Source: Bacteroidaceae bacterium (GTDB lineage Bacteria; Bacteroidota; Bacteroidia; Bacteroidales; Bacteroidaceae). From it: a stretch of 64,000 bases of DNA. Each line of letters opens with the position of its first letter. Positions within the stretch are counted from its first letter, which is position 1. The notes beneath the pieces are model-generated. The model did not search any database. It was not told where the DNA came from and saw only the letters and a list, made by a program, of their open reading frames with translations. The stretch is from NCBI GenBank assembly GCA_017509605.1, contig JAFWPH010000037.1, positions 1 through 64,000 of the forward strand, given 5' to 3'. The position numbers and the translations under genes were made by a program. Positions 17,756 to 27,222 of the stretch are shown here, in pieces.

Positions 17756-20110
17756 ATGAATAAAATCGTTCGCAAGGAGCAATTCTCAGAGAAGGTTTTT
17801 TACTTCGAAATTGAAGCTCCATTGATTGCTAAGAGTCGAAAGGCTGGAAACTTCATCATCGTTCGTATCGGTGACAAAGGTGAACGTATGCCTCTGACCA
17901 TCGCCGATGCAGACGTGGAGAAAGGTACCATTGCCATCGTGGTGCAAGAAGTCGGCCTTTCTTCTACAAAACTTTGTATGCTGAATGAAGGAGATTACAT
18001 CACGGATGTGGTCGGACCTCTCGGTACACCATCACCCATTGACAATTACGGTACTGTCGTCTGTGCCGGAGGTGGTGTGGGAATCGCTGTCCTTCTACCA
18101 CTTGTTGAGGCACTGAAGAAGGCTGGAAACAAAGTCATCTCAGTCCTGGCAGGACGTTCCAAGGAACTGATCATACTTGAAGACCGTATCAACAAGTATA
18201 GCGACGAGGTGATCATCATGACCGATGATGGGTCATACGGACAGAAAGGTGTGGTCACTGTCGGAGTCGAGCAAGTCATCAACCGTGAGCATGTCGATAA
18301 GATCGTCGCTATCGGACCTCCTATCATGATGAAGTTCAGCTGCTTGCTGGCACAGAAGTACAATATACCATGCGATGTGTCGCTCAACACCATCATGGTC
18401 GATGGTACAGGTATGTGTGGAGCATGCCGACTGACCATCGGAGGAGAAACCAAGTTCGTCTGCATTGATGGACCGGACTTCGATGGCTATAAAGTCGATT
18501 GGGACGAGATGTTCAAAAGAATGGGAACTTTCAAAGGGGCTGAGCAGGAGGAATATCAGAGATTCCTCAACCATATTGATGCTGTTTCACCAAAGGCACC
18601 GGAAAAAACTGATGCCGAGATTATCACGATGGATGTGGAGCCCACCAACGAATCCATGGAGGAACTCACTGACAGAAAGGCACCATGGAGGGAGGAACTG
18701 AGAAAGGCCATGAAACCAAAGGAACGTGGAGCTATTGAACGCGTGATAATGCCAGAGCTCGACCCTGTGTATAGGGCTACAACAAGACTTGAGGAAGTCA
18801 ACAAGGGACTGACCAAAGAACAGGCGCTCACTGAGGCCAAACGCTGTCTCGATTGTGCGAAACCTACTTGCGTCGAGGGATGCCCCGTCAACATCGACAT
18901 ACCCGCTTTCGTTAAGAATATTGAGAGAGGACAGTTCCTCGCGGCTGCAAAAGTCCTCAAGAAAACTTCGGCACTACCCGCTGTGTGTGGACGTGTTTGT
19001 CCTCAGGAGAAGCAGTGTGAGGCCAAATGTATCCATGTCAAACTCAACGAAGCACCTGTGGCTATCGGATATCTTGAGCGCTTTGCCGCTGACTACGAAC
19101 GGGAGAGCGGACAAATGTCACTGCCTGAAGTGGCACCTGCCAATGGTATCAAGGTCGCTGTTGTCGGTTCAGGACCTTCGGGACTCAGCTTTGCCGGTGA
19201 TATGGTGAAGAAGGGCTACGACGTGCATGTCTTCGAGGCACTGCACGAAATCGGAGGTGTACTTAAGTATGGTATCCCGGAATTCCGACTCCCCAACAGA
19301 ATCGTGGATGTTGAGATTGACAACCTCAAGAAGATGGGCGTCAAGTTCTTCGTCGATACAATTGTGGGAAAGACCATCTCTGTTGAGGAACTTGAGCAAC
19401 AGGGATTCAAAGGAATCTTCGTCGGATCGGGAGCTGGTACGCCTAACTTCATGAACATTCCAGGTGAGAATTGCCTCAACATCATGTCCAGCAATGAGTA
19501 CCTCACTCGTGTCAATCTCATGGATGCGGCTAATCCCGCTACTGACACTCCTATCAACCTCGGGAAGAGCGTTATGGTGGTAGGAGGCGGAAACACCGCC
19601 ATGGACTCCTGCAGAACTGCAAAGAGGCTCGGAGCTGAGGTTACACTCGTGTATCGACGCTCTGAGGCTGAGATGCCCGCTCGACTTGAAGAGGTGAAGC
19701 ATGCCAAGGAAGAGGGTATCAACTTCCTTACACTACACAACCCTATCGAATATATTGCCGATGAGAAAGGTGCGGTGAAACAGGCTGTGTTGCAGGTCAT
19801 GCAGCTCGGAGAACCCGATGCCAGCGGAAGAAGAAGACCCGAACCAATACCCGGAAAAACCGTCACACTTGATGTCGACCAGGTCATTGTCGCTGTAGGT
19901 GTGTCACCTAATCCTTTGGTGCCCAAGTCTATACCAGGACTTGAACTGGGCAGAAAGAACACCATCGTGGTCAACGAGGGAATGCAGAGCAGTCGCCCAG
20001 AGGTCTTTGCAGGAGGTGATATCGTCCGTGGAGGAGCTACCGTCATTCTCGCTATGGGAGATGGACGACGTGCCGCACAGAGCATGGACGAAATGCTACA
20101 GGAAAAATAA
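17756..20110 (+). CDS. NfnA-NfnB fusion: NAD(P)H-ferredoxin oxidoreductase / glutamate synthase beta-like
   Basis: 784 residues combining two normally separate subunits. Residues 1-255 are NfnA-like (ferredoxin-NADP reductase fold). GGGVGIAVLLPLVEAL (105-120) marks the nucleotide site, and C221, C224 and C236, probably with Asp216, form the [2Fe-2S] site. An acidic linker follows (about 256-325). The NfnB/GltD-like part starts with two [4Fe-4S] sites (C364, C367, C372, C376 and C411, C415, C421, C425), then the FAD site VVGSGPSGLSFAGD and the NAD(P) site VVGGGNTAMDSCRTAKRLG. In anaerobes Nfn bifurcates electrons among NADPH, NAD and ferredoxin. The fused form may do the same, or simply feed NADPH. 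A terminator follows immediately. Confidence 0.9.
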   Translation: MNKIVRKEQFSEKVFYFEIEAPLIAKSRKAGNFIIVRIGDKGERMPLTIADADVEKGTIAIVVQEVGLSSTKLCMLNEGDYITDVVGPLGTPSPIDNYGTVVCAGGGVGIAVLLPLVEALKKAGNKVISVLAGRSKELIILEDRINKYSDEVIIMTDDGSYGQKGVVTVGVEQVINREHVDKIVAIGPPIMMKFSCLLAQKYNIPCDVSLNTIMVDGTGMCGACRLTIGGETKFVCIDGPDFDGYKVDWDEMFKRMGTFKGAEQEEYQRFLNHIDAVSPKAPEKTDAEIITMDVEPTNESMEELTDRKAPWREELRKAMKPKERGAIERVIMPELDPVYRATTRLEEVNKGLTKEQALTEAKRCLDCAKPTCVEGCPVNIDIPAFVKNIERGQFLAAAKVLKKTSALPAVCGRVCPQEKQCEAKCIHVKLNEAPVAIGYLERFAADYERESGQMSLPEVAPANGIKVAVVGSGPSGLSFAGDMVKKGYDVHVFEALHEIGGVLKYGIPEFRLPNRIVDVEIDNLKKMGVKFFVDTIVGKTISVEELEQQGFKGIFVGSGAGTPNFMNIPGENCLNIMSSNEYLTRVNLMDAANPATDTPINLGKSVMVVGGGNTAMDSCRTAKRLGAEVTLVYRRSEAEMPARLEEVKHAKEEGINFLTLHNPIEYIADEKGAVKQAVLQVMQLGEPDASGRRRPEPIPGKTVTLDVDQVIVAVGVSPNPLVPKSIPGLELGRKNTIVVNEGMQSSRPEVFAGGDIVRGGATVILAMGDGRRAAQSMDEMLQEK

Positions 20111-20113
20111 AAA

Positions 20114-20140
20114 AGAGGAGGCTCTGATGGAGCCTCCTCT
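20114..20140. terminator. Rho-independent terminator of the Nfn fusion gene
   Basis: 11-bp GC-rich stem (AGAGGAGGCTC, loop TGATG, complement at 20130-20140) followed by CTTTTT on the plus strand, with an A-run on the other side. It may also serve the convergent export gene. Confidence 0.88.
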
Positions 20141-20159
20141 CTTTTTGGGACTATTGGAA

Positions 20160-20960
20160 TTACTTCACAATCAGCACAGTGATGGTTGTCGCAAGTGAAA
20201 GTACTGATAACCAGAATGATGGAGTAAAAATGGTGTTGCCGTTGACTGTCGATTGACGAGCCTTCACTTTGTTTGGCTCCACATAGACAACATCATCCTG
20301 CTGAAGATAGTAAACAGGAGAATTGTAAATGTCGTTGCCGCTGCAAAGGTTCACGTCATAAACGCGTTGGGTACCATTCTCATTACGGAGAACCAAGACG
20401 TTCTCACGCTTACCGAAAATCGTTAAATCCCCTGCTTCGCTGATTGCGTCGAGAATCGTCACTTTGTCCTTCTCAATGCTGTAACGACCAGGACTGGATA
20501 CCTCACCTAATACCGAGTAAGTCAGATTCATGAATTCTACGGTTACAACGGGATCTTTCAACTGGTTGCGGTTAATCAGTTCCTTCTTGATCATGGCGGC
20601 GATCTCCTCTCGAGTCATGCCTAACACTTTAAGGGTACCTAATACAGGAAAGTCAATCGTGCCGTCTTTACGAACTGTATAGCCAGAGATTCCACGAGAC
20701 TGATTGTTTGCACCAGACTGATTACCGATAGTCTGAGTGATGTAAGGAAGGTTGAACATCGTCGTCAACTGAGGATCACGGCTATTGACAATAATAGCCA
20801 ATTTGTCTTCAACACGTACTTTGATGTCACGGGGATTGATAATCTCGTTCTCACTCACACCAGGGCGCAAATCCTGAAAATAACTGATCTGTTCAGGAGT
20901 CTTGCATGACCAGAACAACAACAAGACGCCGAACAGGCATAAAAATTTCAATGACTTCAT
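20160..20960 (-). CDS. Wza-type polysaccharide export outer-membrane lipoprotein
   Basis: 266 residues. A lipoprotein signal ends with the lipobox LLFWSC (Cys19). The Poly_export domain (about 40-145, with GYTVRKDGTIDFPVLGTLKVLGMTREE) and one SLBB domain (about 150-235, with VLGEVSSPGRYSIEKDKVTILDAISEAG) follow. A C-terminal hydrophobic helix (about 243-266, ending TTITVLIVK) could insert in the outer membrane as in Wza. Such proteins form the exit channel for capsule or exopolysaccharide. Here it stands alone, without the Wzc-type tyrosine kinase or glycosyltransferases normally beside it. Confidence 0.9.
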   Translation of the reverse strand: MKSLKFLCLFGVLLLFWSCKTPEQISYFQDLRPGVSENEIINPRDIKVRVEDKLAIIVNSRDPQLTTMFNLPYITQTIGNQSGANNQSRGISGYTVRKDGTIDFPVLGTLKVLGMTREEIAAMIKKELINRNQLKDPVVTVEFMNLTYSVLGEVSSPGRYSIEKDKVTILDAISEAGDLTIFGKRENVLVLRNENGTQRVYDVNLCSGNDIYNSPVYYLQQDDVVYVEPNKVKARQSTVNGNTIFTPSFWLSVLSLATTITVLIVK

Positions 20961-21030
20961 TATTTCTATAAATTGTTTGGTTTTTGTATTCTGAAAAGGG
21001 CGATATTACAACTTGATTCCTTTTTCAATG

Positions 21031-21038
21031 CAAAATTA
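21031..21038 (-). promoter_or_regulatory. Putative -7 box TAATTTTG of the export lipoprotein gene
   Basis: Minus-strand TAnnTTTG match about 70 bases before the start at 20960. The -33 element is not convincing. Confidence 0.45.
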
Positions 21039-21150
21039 GACCTTTTCAATCATTTTTACAGCAATTATTTCGTTTTTTTTGCTTTTATGATTCTATGACC
21101 AGTACATCTTCAACCTTTTGACGCCCAATATGATGTTTTTAATGACCTTT

Positions 21151-21182
21151 TTTGGTTTTTCTCAGATAATGTGGTAATTTTG
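21151..21182 (+). promoter_or_regulatory. Promoter of the small lipoprotein gene
   Basis: TTTG (21151-21154), 20 bases, TAATTTTG (21175-21182): full consensus match, 31 bases before the ATG at 21214. Confidence 0.8.
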
Positions 21183-21213
21183 CAACATGTAATTTTATTT
21201 TTATTTGGAACAA

Positions 21214-21699
21214 ATGAATATCAAGCAGTTCACTATAGTCGCTATGGCTTCATGCGCGCTACTGATTTCATGCAAGAAGAAAGAGGTGACGCCTGAACAG
21301 ATAGAAATCTCCACCATGGATTATTCACGAAGGGTTTGTCCCAGGATGATCAATGAGAACATGACCATGGACAGTATCGTTTTCAGGGCTGATGCCCCTA
21401 ATGACTATTATTATTACTATACTGTCAGTGGAACTATGGATGACGATTACGAATTTCCGATTCTTATTGACGCTCAGCGCTCCATTTATCTTACTTCTTT
21501 GAAACAAGCACCTGAGATGATTCCTGTCAAGGAATTGGAAGCTACTGTTCACCATGTCTTCATCTCCAAGAATACAGGAAAGGTGATTTATGACCTGCAA
21601 TTTGTCAGTGCAGAGTACAATGGCGACTACGTCACTAACGCTCCCCATGCGCCTAAATCCAAAGCAAAGAAAAGAAGAAGGAAAACGAAAAAAAAGTAA
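21214..21699 (+). CDS. Small lipoprotein with a basic C-terminal tail
   Basis: 161 residues from ATG at 21214. A TTG three codons upstream is less likely. The signal ends in the lipobox ALLISC followed by KKKE. The mature part contains a Tyr run (NDYYYYYTV) and a beta-rich region without a family I recognise. It ends in a strongly basic tail (KSKAKKRRRKTKKK), unusual for a lipoprotein and possibly a contact with lipopolysaccharide, nucleic acid or peptidoglycan. It has its own promoter and is followed by a terminator hairpin at 21736-21768. Function unknown. Confidence 0.85.
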   Translation: MNIKQFTIVAMASCALLISCKKKEVTPEQIEISTMDYSRRVCPRMINENMTMDSIVFRADAPNDYYYYYTVSGTMDDDYEFPILIDAQRSIYLTSLKQAPEMIPVKELEATVHHVFISKNTGKVIYDLQFVSAEYNGDYVTNAPHAPKSKAKKRRRKTKKK

Positions 21700-21735
21700 A
21701 AATCGTCATGATAGACTATTCGGCATCAAAGCGAA

Positions 21736-21768
21736 CCATCCCCCATTCCTTATCGGAGTGGGGGATGG
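21736..21768. terminator. Hairpin terminator between lipoprotein and CotH genes
   Basis: 14-bp stem with one G-T pair (CCATCCCCCATTCC at 21736-21749, partner at 21755-21768) and a 5-base loop, between convergent genes. No marked T-run. Confidence 0.7.
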
Positions 21769-21793
21769 AGCGTTAAGGGTGACCAAGAACTGG

Positions 21794-24142
21794 CTATTCT
21801 GCACTTTGGCTCAGGAGTAAGTTGATAAGCATCGTCACATCGAGGATTGTCACATCGTTATCGCCATTCATATCGGCGGCCTCTCTGTTGAACGAAGATG
21901 GAGTACTGCCAAGGATGTAGTTGATCATGGTTGTTAAGTCCAACACACTCACATTGCCGTCTTCGTTGACGTCGCCTAAAGCAATCACCGGAGTCAAATC
22001 CTCGCCTTCTATCTGCAAAGAGACGATGCTTGAACCATTGACGTAGGCGCTGATACCGTCGATAGTGCCTCCTGTGTACTTTTTGAAGTCAATGCCCTGA
22101 AGGGTGCTCACATTCGTTGTCGGAATGTTCGTCTTGAAGAAAGTTCCTGTGAAGCCTACGGCATCGCTCGAGCTGATCTTGATGGTTTTGGGAGTCTGTA
22201 TGCTCAGAACTACCTCGGTAAAGGTCGGTTTGTTCACAGCCTTGCTCGGCTTGATTAAATAGGGAACACCTGCCTCCAACAACAGATTTGCCTGTTTCGA
22301 GAACACCATCAGCGTGCCAGCACCATCCAACCGAGTGTATTCCGCCAATTGCACATCATCACCGAAATAGTTCTTCAACTCGTCCTCGTCAAGGTTGAAG
22401 GGAAGGCATATAGTAGCCCATGTGTTGGCGGCGAAACTCTTGTTCTGAACGTAAGTCGTGCAGATCTTGTTGCTTACAGAACTGAATGGGGTGGAACTGT
22501 TGTTGGTCTCACCTGCATTGATCAAAATCGTATTGTCTGTCTTGAAGGCATTGTAACAGTTGGTGTATGACGTGTTCACGAAGGGTAAGTGATTGCTGAT
22601 GTAATTGTTGATGCGGTAGATGGCGGTTTCATAGTCGGGAGCCTGACCGCCAACCCAGCCTGATTGGTCTTCCGAGATGGGCCATACGGTATTGTTGTCA
22701 TTGATGGCGGCTATATTGGCATCGGCTATCTCGCTCACCTTGCTGGCTATAAAGGACGGCATAGTGGGATAGACTTTATTCCATTTGCGCATCAAGGCTT
22801 TCATGAACACGGCATCCTTCATCGCTGCGTCAATCATACTGGAGAAACGAGTCTTCTTGTCTTCTTTTATCCCTTCTCGCTGCAACTTATATGTCGTATC
22901 ACCCCAGAAATTGCCGAAGGCAAGGTCGTTGTCCCATATCGGACCGAACTTCAACTTGGCGTTAGTGCCCTTGTCCCGGTACATGTAGTTCTGAATGGTT
23001 CCGTCGTAGTTGCCTGAGATATCCAACACGATGAGGTAGTCAGCGAATGAATAGATGTCTATATATTTCCTGAATCCGGTTTCTTCAGAGTGATCGGCGA
23101 AATTGACCTGGTTGAACCAGTTGGTGATCGCAGTGATTTTCGGGTCATTCGGGTTGTCGTTTTCCACTTCGGGGTTCTTCACGTTGATGACATCCCACTC
23201 TTGCTGGCTTTGATCTATGCCTTGGATGTTCGGAGAGATATAGGGAGCGGAAGCGAACTCTTCTCTTGATGCAACAGCCTCCAATAACCAACCTTCTTCC
23301 TCGTTAATGTCTATACGACGGCCTCCGATGGCAATCTGGTCTGCTACCTGATAGCAACCGTAGTATTCGTTGTTGAAATATATATCAACCAATTTATAGG
23401 AAACATTGAAAGGAAGGCCCACTTTCTTGCCTATTTCTGAAGCGATGGCATTGCGGATCATGGATTTGTCGAATGCATTGGCAATCAAGGTCCAGCTTTT
23501 TGCATCAGCATGGGTGTTAGTGCCGTCACCTAAGGAGAGAAGCGCCGTCTTGTGGGGAAATTTCAAACGGTATCCTCGTTTCGTCGTGCGCCACGTCGAA
23601 TTGCCACGGCCACGCAACTTCACTAATTCATCGCGCTCTTTCATGCCTTTAGAAGCGTCTATCACCTGGATACGTGCCAGGTCGTAGTTCTTGTCTCTAA
23701 TAGATCCCCATCTGACAGGTTTGTAGTAGTTGTTCCATCTGTCCTCTCTCGCGTAGAGGGTCCAGTTCTTGTCTCTGATGATGTCACTGTTGCCAATCTC
23801 CCTTGTGGTGCCCCACGACATGTAGATGTTGTAGCGGTTGCCGTTGGGCTTCCATTGACCGTCAACGTATTTGTAGTCTTGCCCAATGGAGTCAAGAACA
23901 CCATTGGTCTTCTGACCATCAAGGATATCTACAAATACGGTGGGAATACCTGTGTGGCGTTGGGTACGGGTTCCGTAATCTATGTTGGTTATTTTCCTCG
24001 TTATTGGCTTTTTGGATGCCAAGGTAGTGTCAATCAAAATCTGGTGCTCGTAGATTTGGGCATATGCCATATTGCACATCAGCATTGCTGAAAGTGCCGA
24101 GAGTGTAAGTCTTTGTCTTATCATTACATTGTTGTGTTTCAT
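21794..24142 (-). CDS. Secreted CotH-kinase-family protein with C-terminal dockerin-like repeats
   Basis: 782 residues. The signal peptide ends MCNMAYAQ. ATG at 24142 is used here, and an ATG six codons later would also work. The CotH domain (about 170-470) has the kinase-like signature PIWDNDLAFGN and upstream LRGRGNSTW. CotH proteins are atypical secreted kinases in Bacillus spores, and in Bacteroidetes their substrates are unknown. After a beta-rich stretch, the C-terminus (about 722-780) holds two EF-hand-like repeats, GDVNEDGNVSVLDLTTMINY and ADMNGDNDVTILDVTMLINL, resembling type I dockerins. They may bind calcium and anchor or assemble the protein at the surface. Confidence 0.9.
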   Translation of the reverse strand: MKHNNVMIRQRLTLSALSAMLMCNMAYAQIYEHQILIDTTLASKKPITRKITNIDYGTRTQRHTGIPTVFVDILDGQKTNGVLDSIGQDYKYVDGQWKPNGNRYNIYMSWGTTREIGNSDIIRDKNWTLYAREDRWNNYYKPVRWGSIRDKNYDLARIQVIDASKGMKERDELVKLRGRGNSTWRTTKRGYRLKFPHKTALLSLGDGTNTHADAKSWTLIANAFDKSMIRNAIASEIGKKVGLPFNVSYKLVDIYFNNEYYGCYQVADQIAIGGRRIDINEEEGWLLEAVASREEFASAPYISPNIQGIDQSQQEWDVINVKNPEVENDNPNDPKITAITNWFNQVNFADHSEETGFRKYIDIYSFADYLIVLDISGNYDGTIQNYMYRDKGTNAKLKFGPIWDNDLAFGNFWGDTTYKLQREGIKEDKKTRFSSMIDAAMKDAVFMKALMRKWNKVYPTMPSFIASKVSEIADANIAAINDNNTVWPISEDQSGWVGGQAPDYETAIYRINNYISNHLPFVNTSYTNCYNAFKTDNTILINAGETNNSSTPFSSVSNKICTTYVQNKSFAANTWATICLPFNLDEDELKNYFGDDVQLAEYTRLDGAGTLMVFSKQANLLLEAGVPYLIKPSKAVNKPTFTEVVLSIQTPKTIKISSSDAVGFTGTFFKTNIPTTNVSTLQGIDFKKYTGGTIDGISAYVNGSSIVSLQIEGEDLTPVIALGDVNEDGNVSVLDLTTMINYILGSTPSSFNREAADMNGDNDVTILDVTMLINLLLSQSAE

Positions 24143-24230
24143 CCGATAATGGCTTCCGCCATTACGGCAAGTTATCAGTTGTAGTTAGTGAATAGAAAGA
24201 GTCTTTACAGATGGTTTTCAAATTCATCTG

Positions 24231-24238
24231 CAAATTTA
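24231..24238 (-). promoter_or_regulatory. Putative -7 box TAAATTTG of the CotH gene
   Basis: Minus-strand TAnnTTTG match about 90 bases before the start at 24142, with no good -33 box. Confidence 0.4.
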
Positions 24239-24394
24239 ACTAATAATAGCTACTGAAATATAAAATAATTGTCGTTTTTTTTAGACAAATTGTCGTTTTC
24301 CAATGGAATCGATGCTTTCTCGTTTCAAATATGGAAAACGGACACACTTCCGCTCATTCTTGCTGAGTGTACGTCCTGATCAAAGCAGAGATTT

Positions 24395-27205
24395 TCAGAA
24401 CAGACGTGGCTTACGCTTCCTGGCCTCTTCTAAACTCAAAAGTGCCTCATCCTTTCGGTCGTACTCTTCACGGAGTTCGCTATAACGCTTGTTGAGTTCC
24501 TCGGCATATACAGCCTTTGAAGTAATCAACTTTGAAGCAACGAGGGTGTTCTGGGATGCGTCTTTCAGCCAGACAATAGGAGCAGAATAAACAGGAGCGA
24601 TCTTCAGGGCTGTATGAAGTTCACTGGTGGTGGCACCACCTATCATCAACGGAATATCCACGTTGGCCCGCTCCAAAGCTTTGGCCACATTTACCATCTC
24701 TTCCAATGAGGGGGTGATCAGACCGCTCAAACCGATGACATCCACTTGCTCAGCTATCGCCACACGGACAATCTCTTCTGCTGGGACCATAACGCCCAAG
24801 TCGATAATCTCATAGTTGTTGCAAGCCATGATTACGCTCACGATGTTCTTGCCGATATCATGAACATCACCTTTCACCGTAGCTAATAGCACCTTGCCGG
24901 CTTTCTTGGCACCAGACGACTGGCTTGACTCAATATAAGGCTGCAGAATGGAAACGGCTTTCTTCATAGTACGGGCCGTCTTCACCACTTGGGGAAGGAA
25001 CATCTTGCCCTCGCCAAATAGTTCACCTACCTTGGTCATGCCTTTCATCAAAGGCCCCTCGATGATAGCTACAGGGTTGCCGTATTGTTCCAAGGCTTCT
25101 ATCAAGTCTGACTCAAGGCTTTCCGTCTGACCTTTCATCAGGGCTTGCACCAAACGGTCATCCACACTCTTTATGATCTTCGACGCATCAGACTGAACAG
25201 GACCTTTCCCTGACTTGGAGGCATCTTGAGCGGCCTTCAGACGGGTCGCAATTTCAATCAGACGGTCTGTGGCGTCTTCACAACGGTTGAGAAGAACGTC
25301 ATTAATGGCTGCAAGCAGGTCGGGAGCGATATCGGTGTACATCACCTTCGTGCCAGGATTCACGATGCCGAAGTCCTGACCGGCCTGGATGGTGTTATAA
25401 AGGAACACGGCGTGCATGGCCTCACGGATATAGTTGTTGCCACGGAAGGCGAACGACAGGTTGCTCACACCACCGCTCACATGGGCACCGGGAAGATGAC
25501 GACGTATCCAGGAGGTGGCGAGGATGAAATCCTTTGCATAGTCGTTGTGCTCTTTCATACCAGTGGCGACTGTCAACACACAGGGGTCGAAGATGATGTC
25601 CAAAGGATTAAATCCCGCCTTGTGGACCAGAAGATCGTAACTGCGTTGGCAAATGGCGGTTTTGCGGTCGAAAGTCGTGGCTTGGCCTTCCTCGTCAAAA
25701 GCCATCACCACCACTGCCGCACCTAAACGGCGAATCTCGCGAGCATGGCTGAGGAAGACTTCCTCCCCTTCTTTCAGGGATATCGAGTTGACGATGCCTT
25801 TGCCTTGGAGACATTTCAGACCGGCATGGATCACTTCCCATTTCGACGAGTCAATCATCACGGGAACGCGCGCCACATCGGGGTCGCTCATCATCAGGTT
25901 CAGGAAATTCACCATCTCTGAACGGGCATCCAATAGGGCATCATCCATGTTCACGTCCAAGACCATCGCACCGTCTTCAACCTGCTTTCGGGCTATCGAC
26001 AGAGCTGAGTCATAGTCCTTCGAGAGAATCAGGTCCTTGAACTTCTTCGAACCGGCTACATTGCAGCGCTCACCTACATTGATGAACTTTTTCTCCTCAC
26101 TTACATCAAGCAGTTCCAAACCCGACAGATGCAAAGTGCTCTTTTCAACTTTCTCCGAAGACAGCGGCTCCGGCATTAGATCGGTTGGCCGCTGATGAGG
26201 ACGCTTCCATCGCCCTTGTTCGTCCTTGATCAAGGATGGGTAAAGACGTAGATAATCATCCGTAGTGCCGCAGCAACCACCGATGATGTTTACCAGCCCT
26301 TCATCCACGTAGCCGCGAATCTTCTCTGCCATCTCTTCAGGACTCTCGTCGTAGAGTCCCAAGCTGTTGGGAAGACCTGCGTTAGGGTAGGCACTGATAT
26401 AATAAGGTGATTTCTCTGACAAAATACGGAGGAAGGGCTTGAGCTGGTCTGCACCGAAAGAGCAGTTCAAACCGATGGAGAAGATGTTGGCCTGATCCAC
26501 AGATGCCAAAAAGGCCTCAAGGGTTTGCCCCGACAAGGTACGGCCGCTTTTGTCGGCGACGGTCAAGGAGAGCATCAAAGGCACCTTGCGGCCAATCTTG
26601 TTCATGGCTTCTTCAGCAGCGTATATCGCACTCTTGGCGTTCAACGTGTCGAAGATGGTCTCAATCAGCAAACCATCCACTCCTTCTTCAAGCATCACCG
26701 ACATCTGCTCTAAGTAAGCCTCGGTCAACTCGTCGAAAGTGAGGTTGCGAAAAGCGGGATTATTTACATCTGGGCTCATCGAACAAGTCTTGTTCGTTGG
26801 GCCTACAGAACCCACAACGAAACGAGGATGGCTGGAGTCTTTCTGGGTGTAGCTGTCGGCAAGACTGCGTGCGATACGGCATCCGGCAGCGTTCATCGCT
26901 TTCACATGAGCTTCAACGTGATAATCGCTCATCGAGATACGTTGAGAGGAGAAAGTGTTGGTCTCGATAATGTCACAACCAGCATCCAGATAACGCCGGT
27001 GGATGTCTTGCACAACATCTGGACGTGTCAAGTTGAGTATGTCATTGTTGCCCTTCATCAAGCCTGGTACAGAGGTGAACAACTCACCCCTGAAATCTGA
27101 CTCACGAAGGTTGTACGATTGAATCATCGTGCCCATCGCACCATCAAGAACCAATATGCGTTCTCTTATCGCGTCTTCCAGTCTCATCGGTTTTGACGTT
27201 ATCAT
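24395..27205 (-). CDS. metH: Cobalamin-dependent methionine synthase lacking the reactivation domain
   Basis: 936 residues, against about 1,230 for the full E. coli-type enzyme. Homocysteine-binding domain (about 1-330) begins LVLDGAMGTMIQ and carries the zinc cysteines in NCSFGADQ and GGCCGTTDDY. The pterin/methyltetrahydrofolate domain spans about 360-620, and the cap plus B12 domain (about 650-915) has the cobalamin signature DVHDIGKNIV. The protein stops at ARKRKPRLF, where the SAM-binding activation domain would begin. It transfers methyl from methyltetrahydrofolate to homocysteine. Reactivation of oxidised cobalamin must come from a separate protein, as proposed for other Bacteroidetes. 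It lies 17 bases behind smpB. Confidence 0.96.
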   Translation of the reverse strand: MITSKPMRLEDAIRERILVLDGAMGTMIQSYNLRESDFRGELFTSVPGLMKGNNDILNLTRPDVVQDIHRRYLDAGCDIIETNTFSSQRISMSDYHVEAHVKAMNAAGCRIARSLADSYTQKDSSHPRFVVGSVGPTNKTCSMSPDVNNPAFRNLTFDELTEAYLEQMSVMLEEGVDGLLIETIFDTLNAKSAIYAAEEAMNKIGRKVPLMLSLTVADKSGRTLSGQTLEAFLASVDQANIFSIGLNCSFGADQLKPFLRILSEKSPYYISAYPNAGLPNSLGLYDESPEEMAEKIRGYVDEGLVNIIGGCCGTTDDYLRLYPSLIKDEQGRWKRPHQRPTDLMPEPLSSEKVEKSTLHLSGLELLDVSEEKKFINVGERCNVAGSKKFKDLILSKDYDSALSIARKQVEDGAMVLDVNMDDALLDARSEMVNFLNLMMSDPDVARVPVMIDSSKWEVIHAGLKCLQGKGIVNSISLKEGEEVFLSHAREIRRLGAAVVVMAFDEEGQATTFDRKTAICQRSYDLLVHKAGFNPLDIIFDPCVLTVATGMKEHNDYAKDFILATSWIRRHLPGAHVSGGVSNLSFAFRGNNYIREAMHAVFLYNTIQAGQDFGIVNPGTKVMYTDIAPDLLAAINDVLLNRCEDATDRLIEIATRLKAAQDASKSGKGPVQSDASKIIKSVDDRLVQALMKGQTESLESDLIEALEQYGNPVAIIEGPLMKGMTKVGELFGEGKMFLPQVVKTARTMKKAVSILQPYIESSQSSGAKKAGKVLLATVKGDVHDIGKNIVSVIMACNNYEIIDLGVMVPAEEIVRVAIAEQVDVIGLSGLITPSLEEMVNVAKALERANVDIPLMIGGATTSELHTALKIAPVYSAPIVWLKDASQNTLVASKLITSKAVYAEELNKRYSELREEYDRKDEALLSLEEARKRKPRLF

Positions 27206-27222
27206 GTAGGTTGTTTTGCTTG

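Noticed and set aside
19216-20085. A 289-codon minus-strand frame inside the Nfn fusion gene
   Set aside because: Antisense shadow. Ser/Pro/Thr-rich translation and no start context, while the sense protein is fully conserved.
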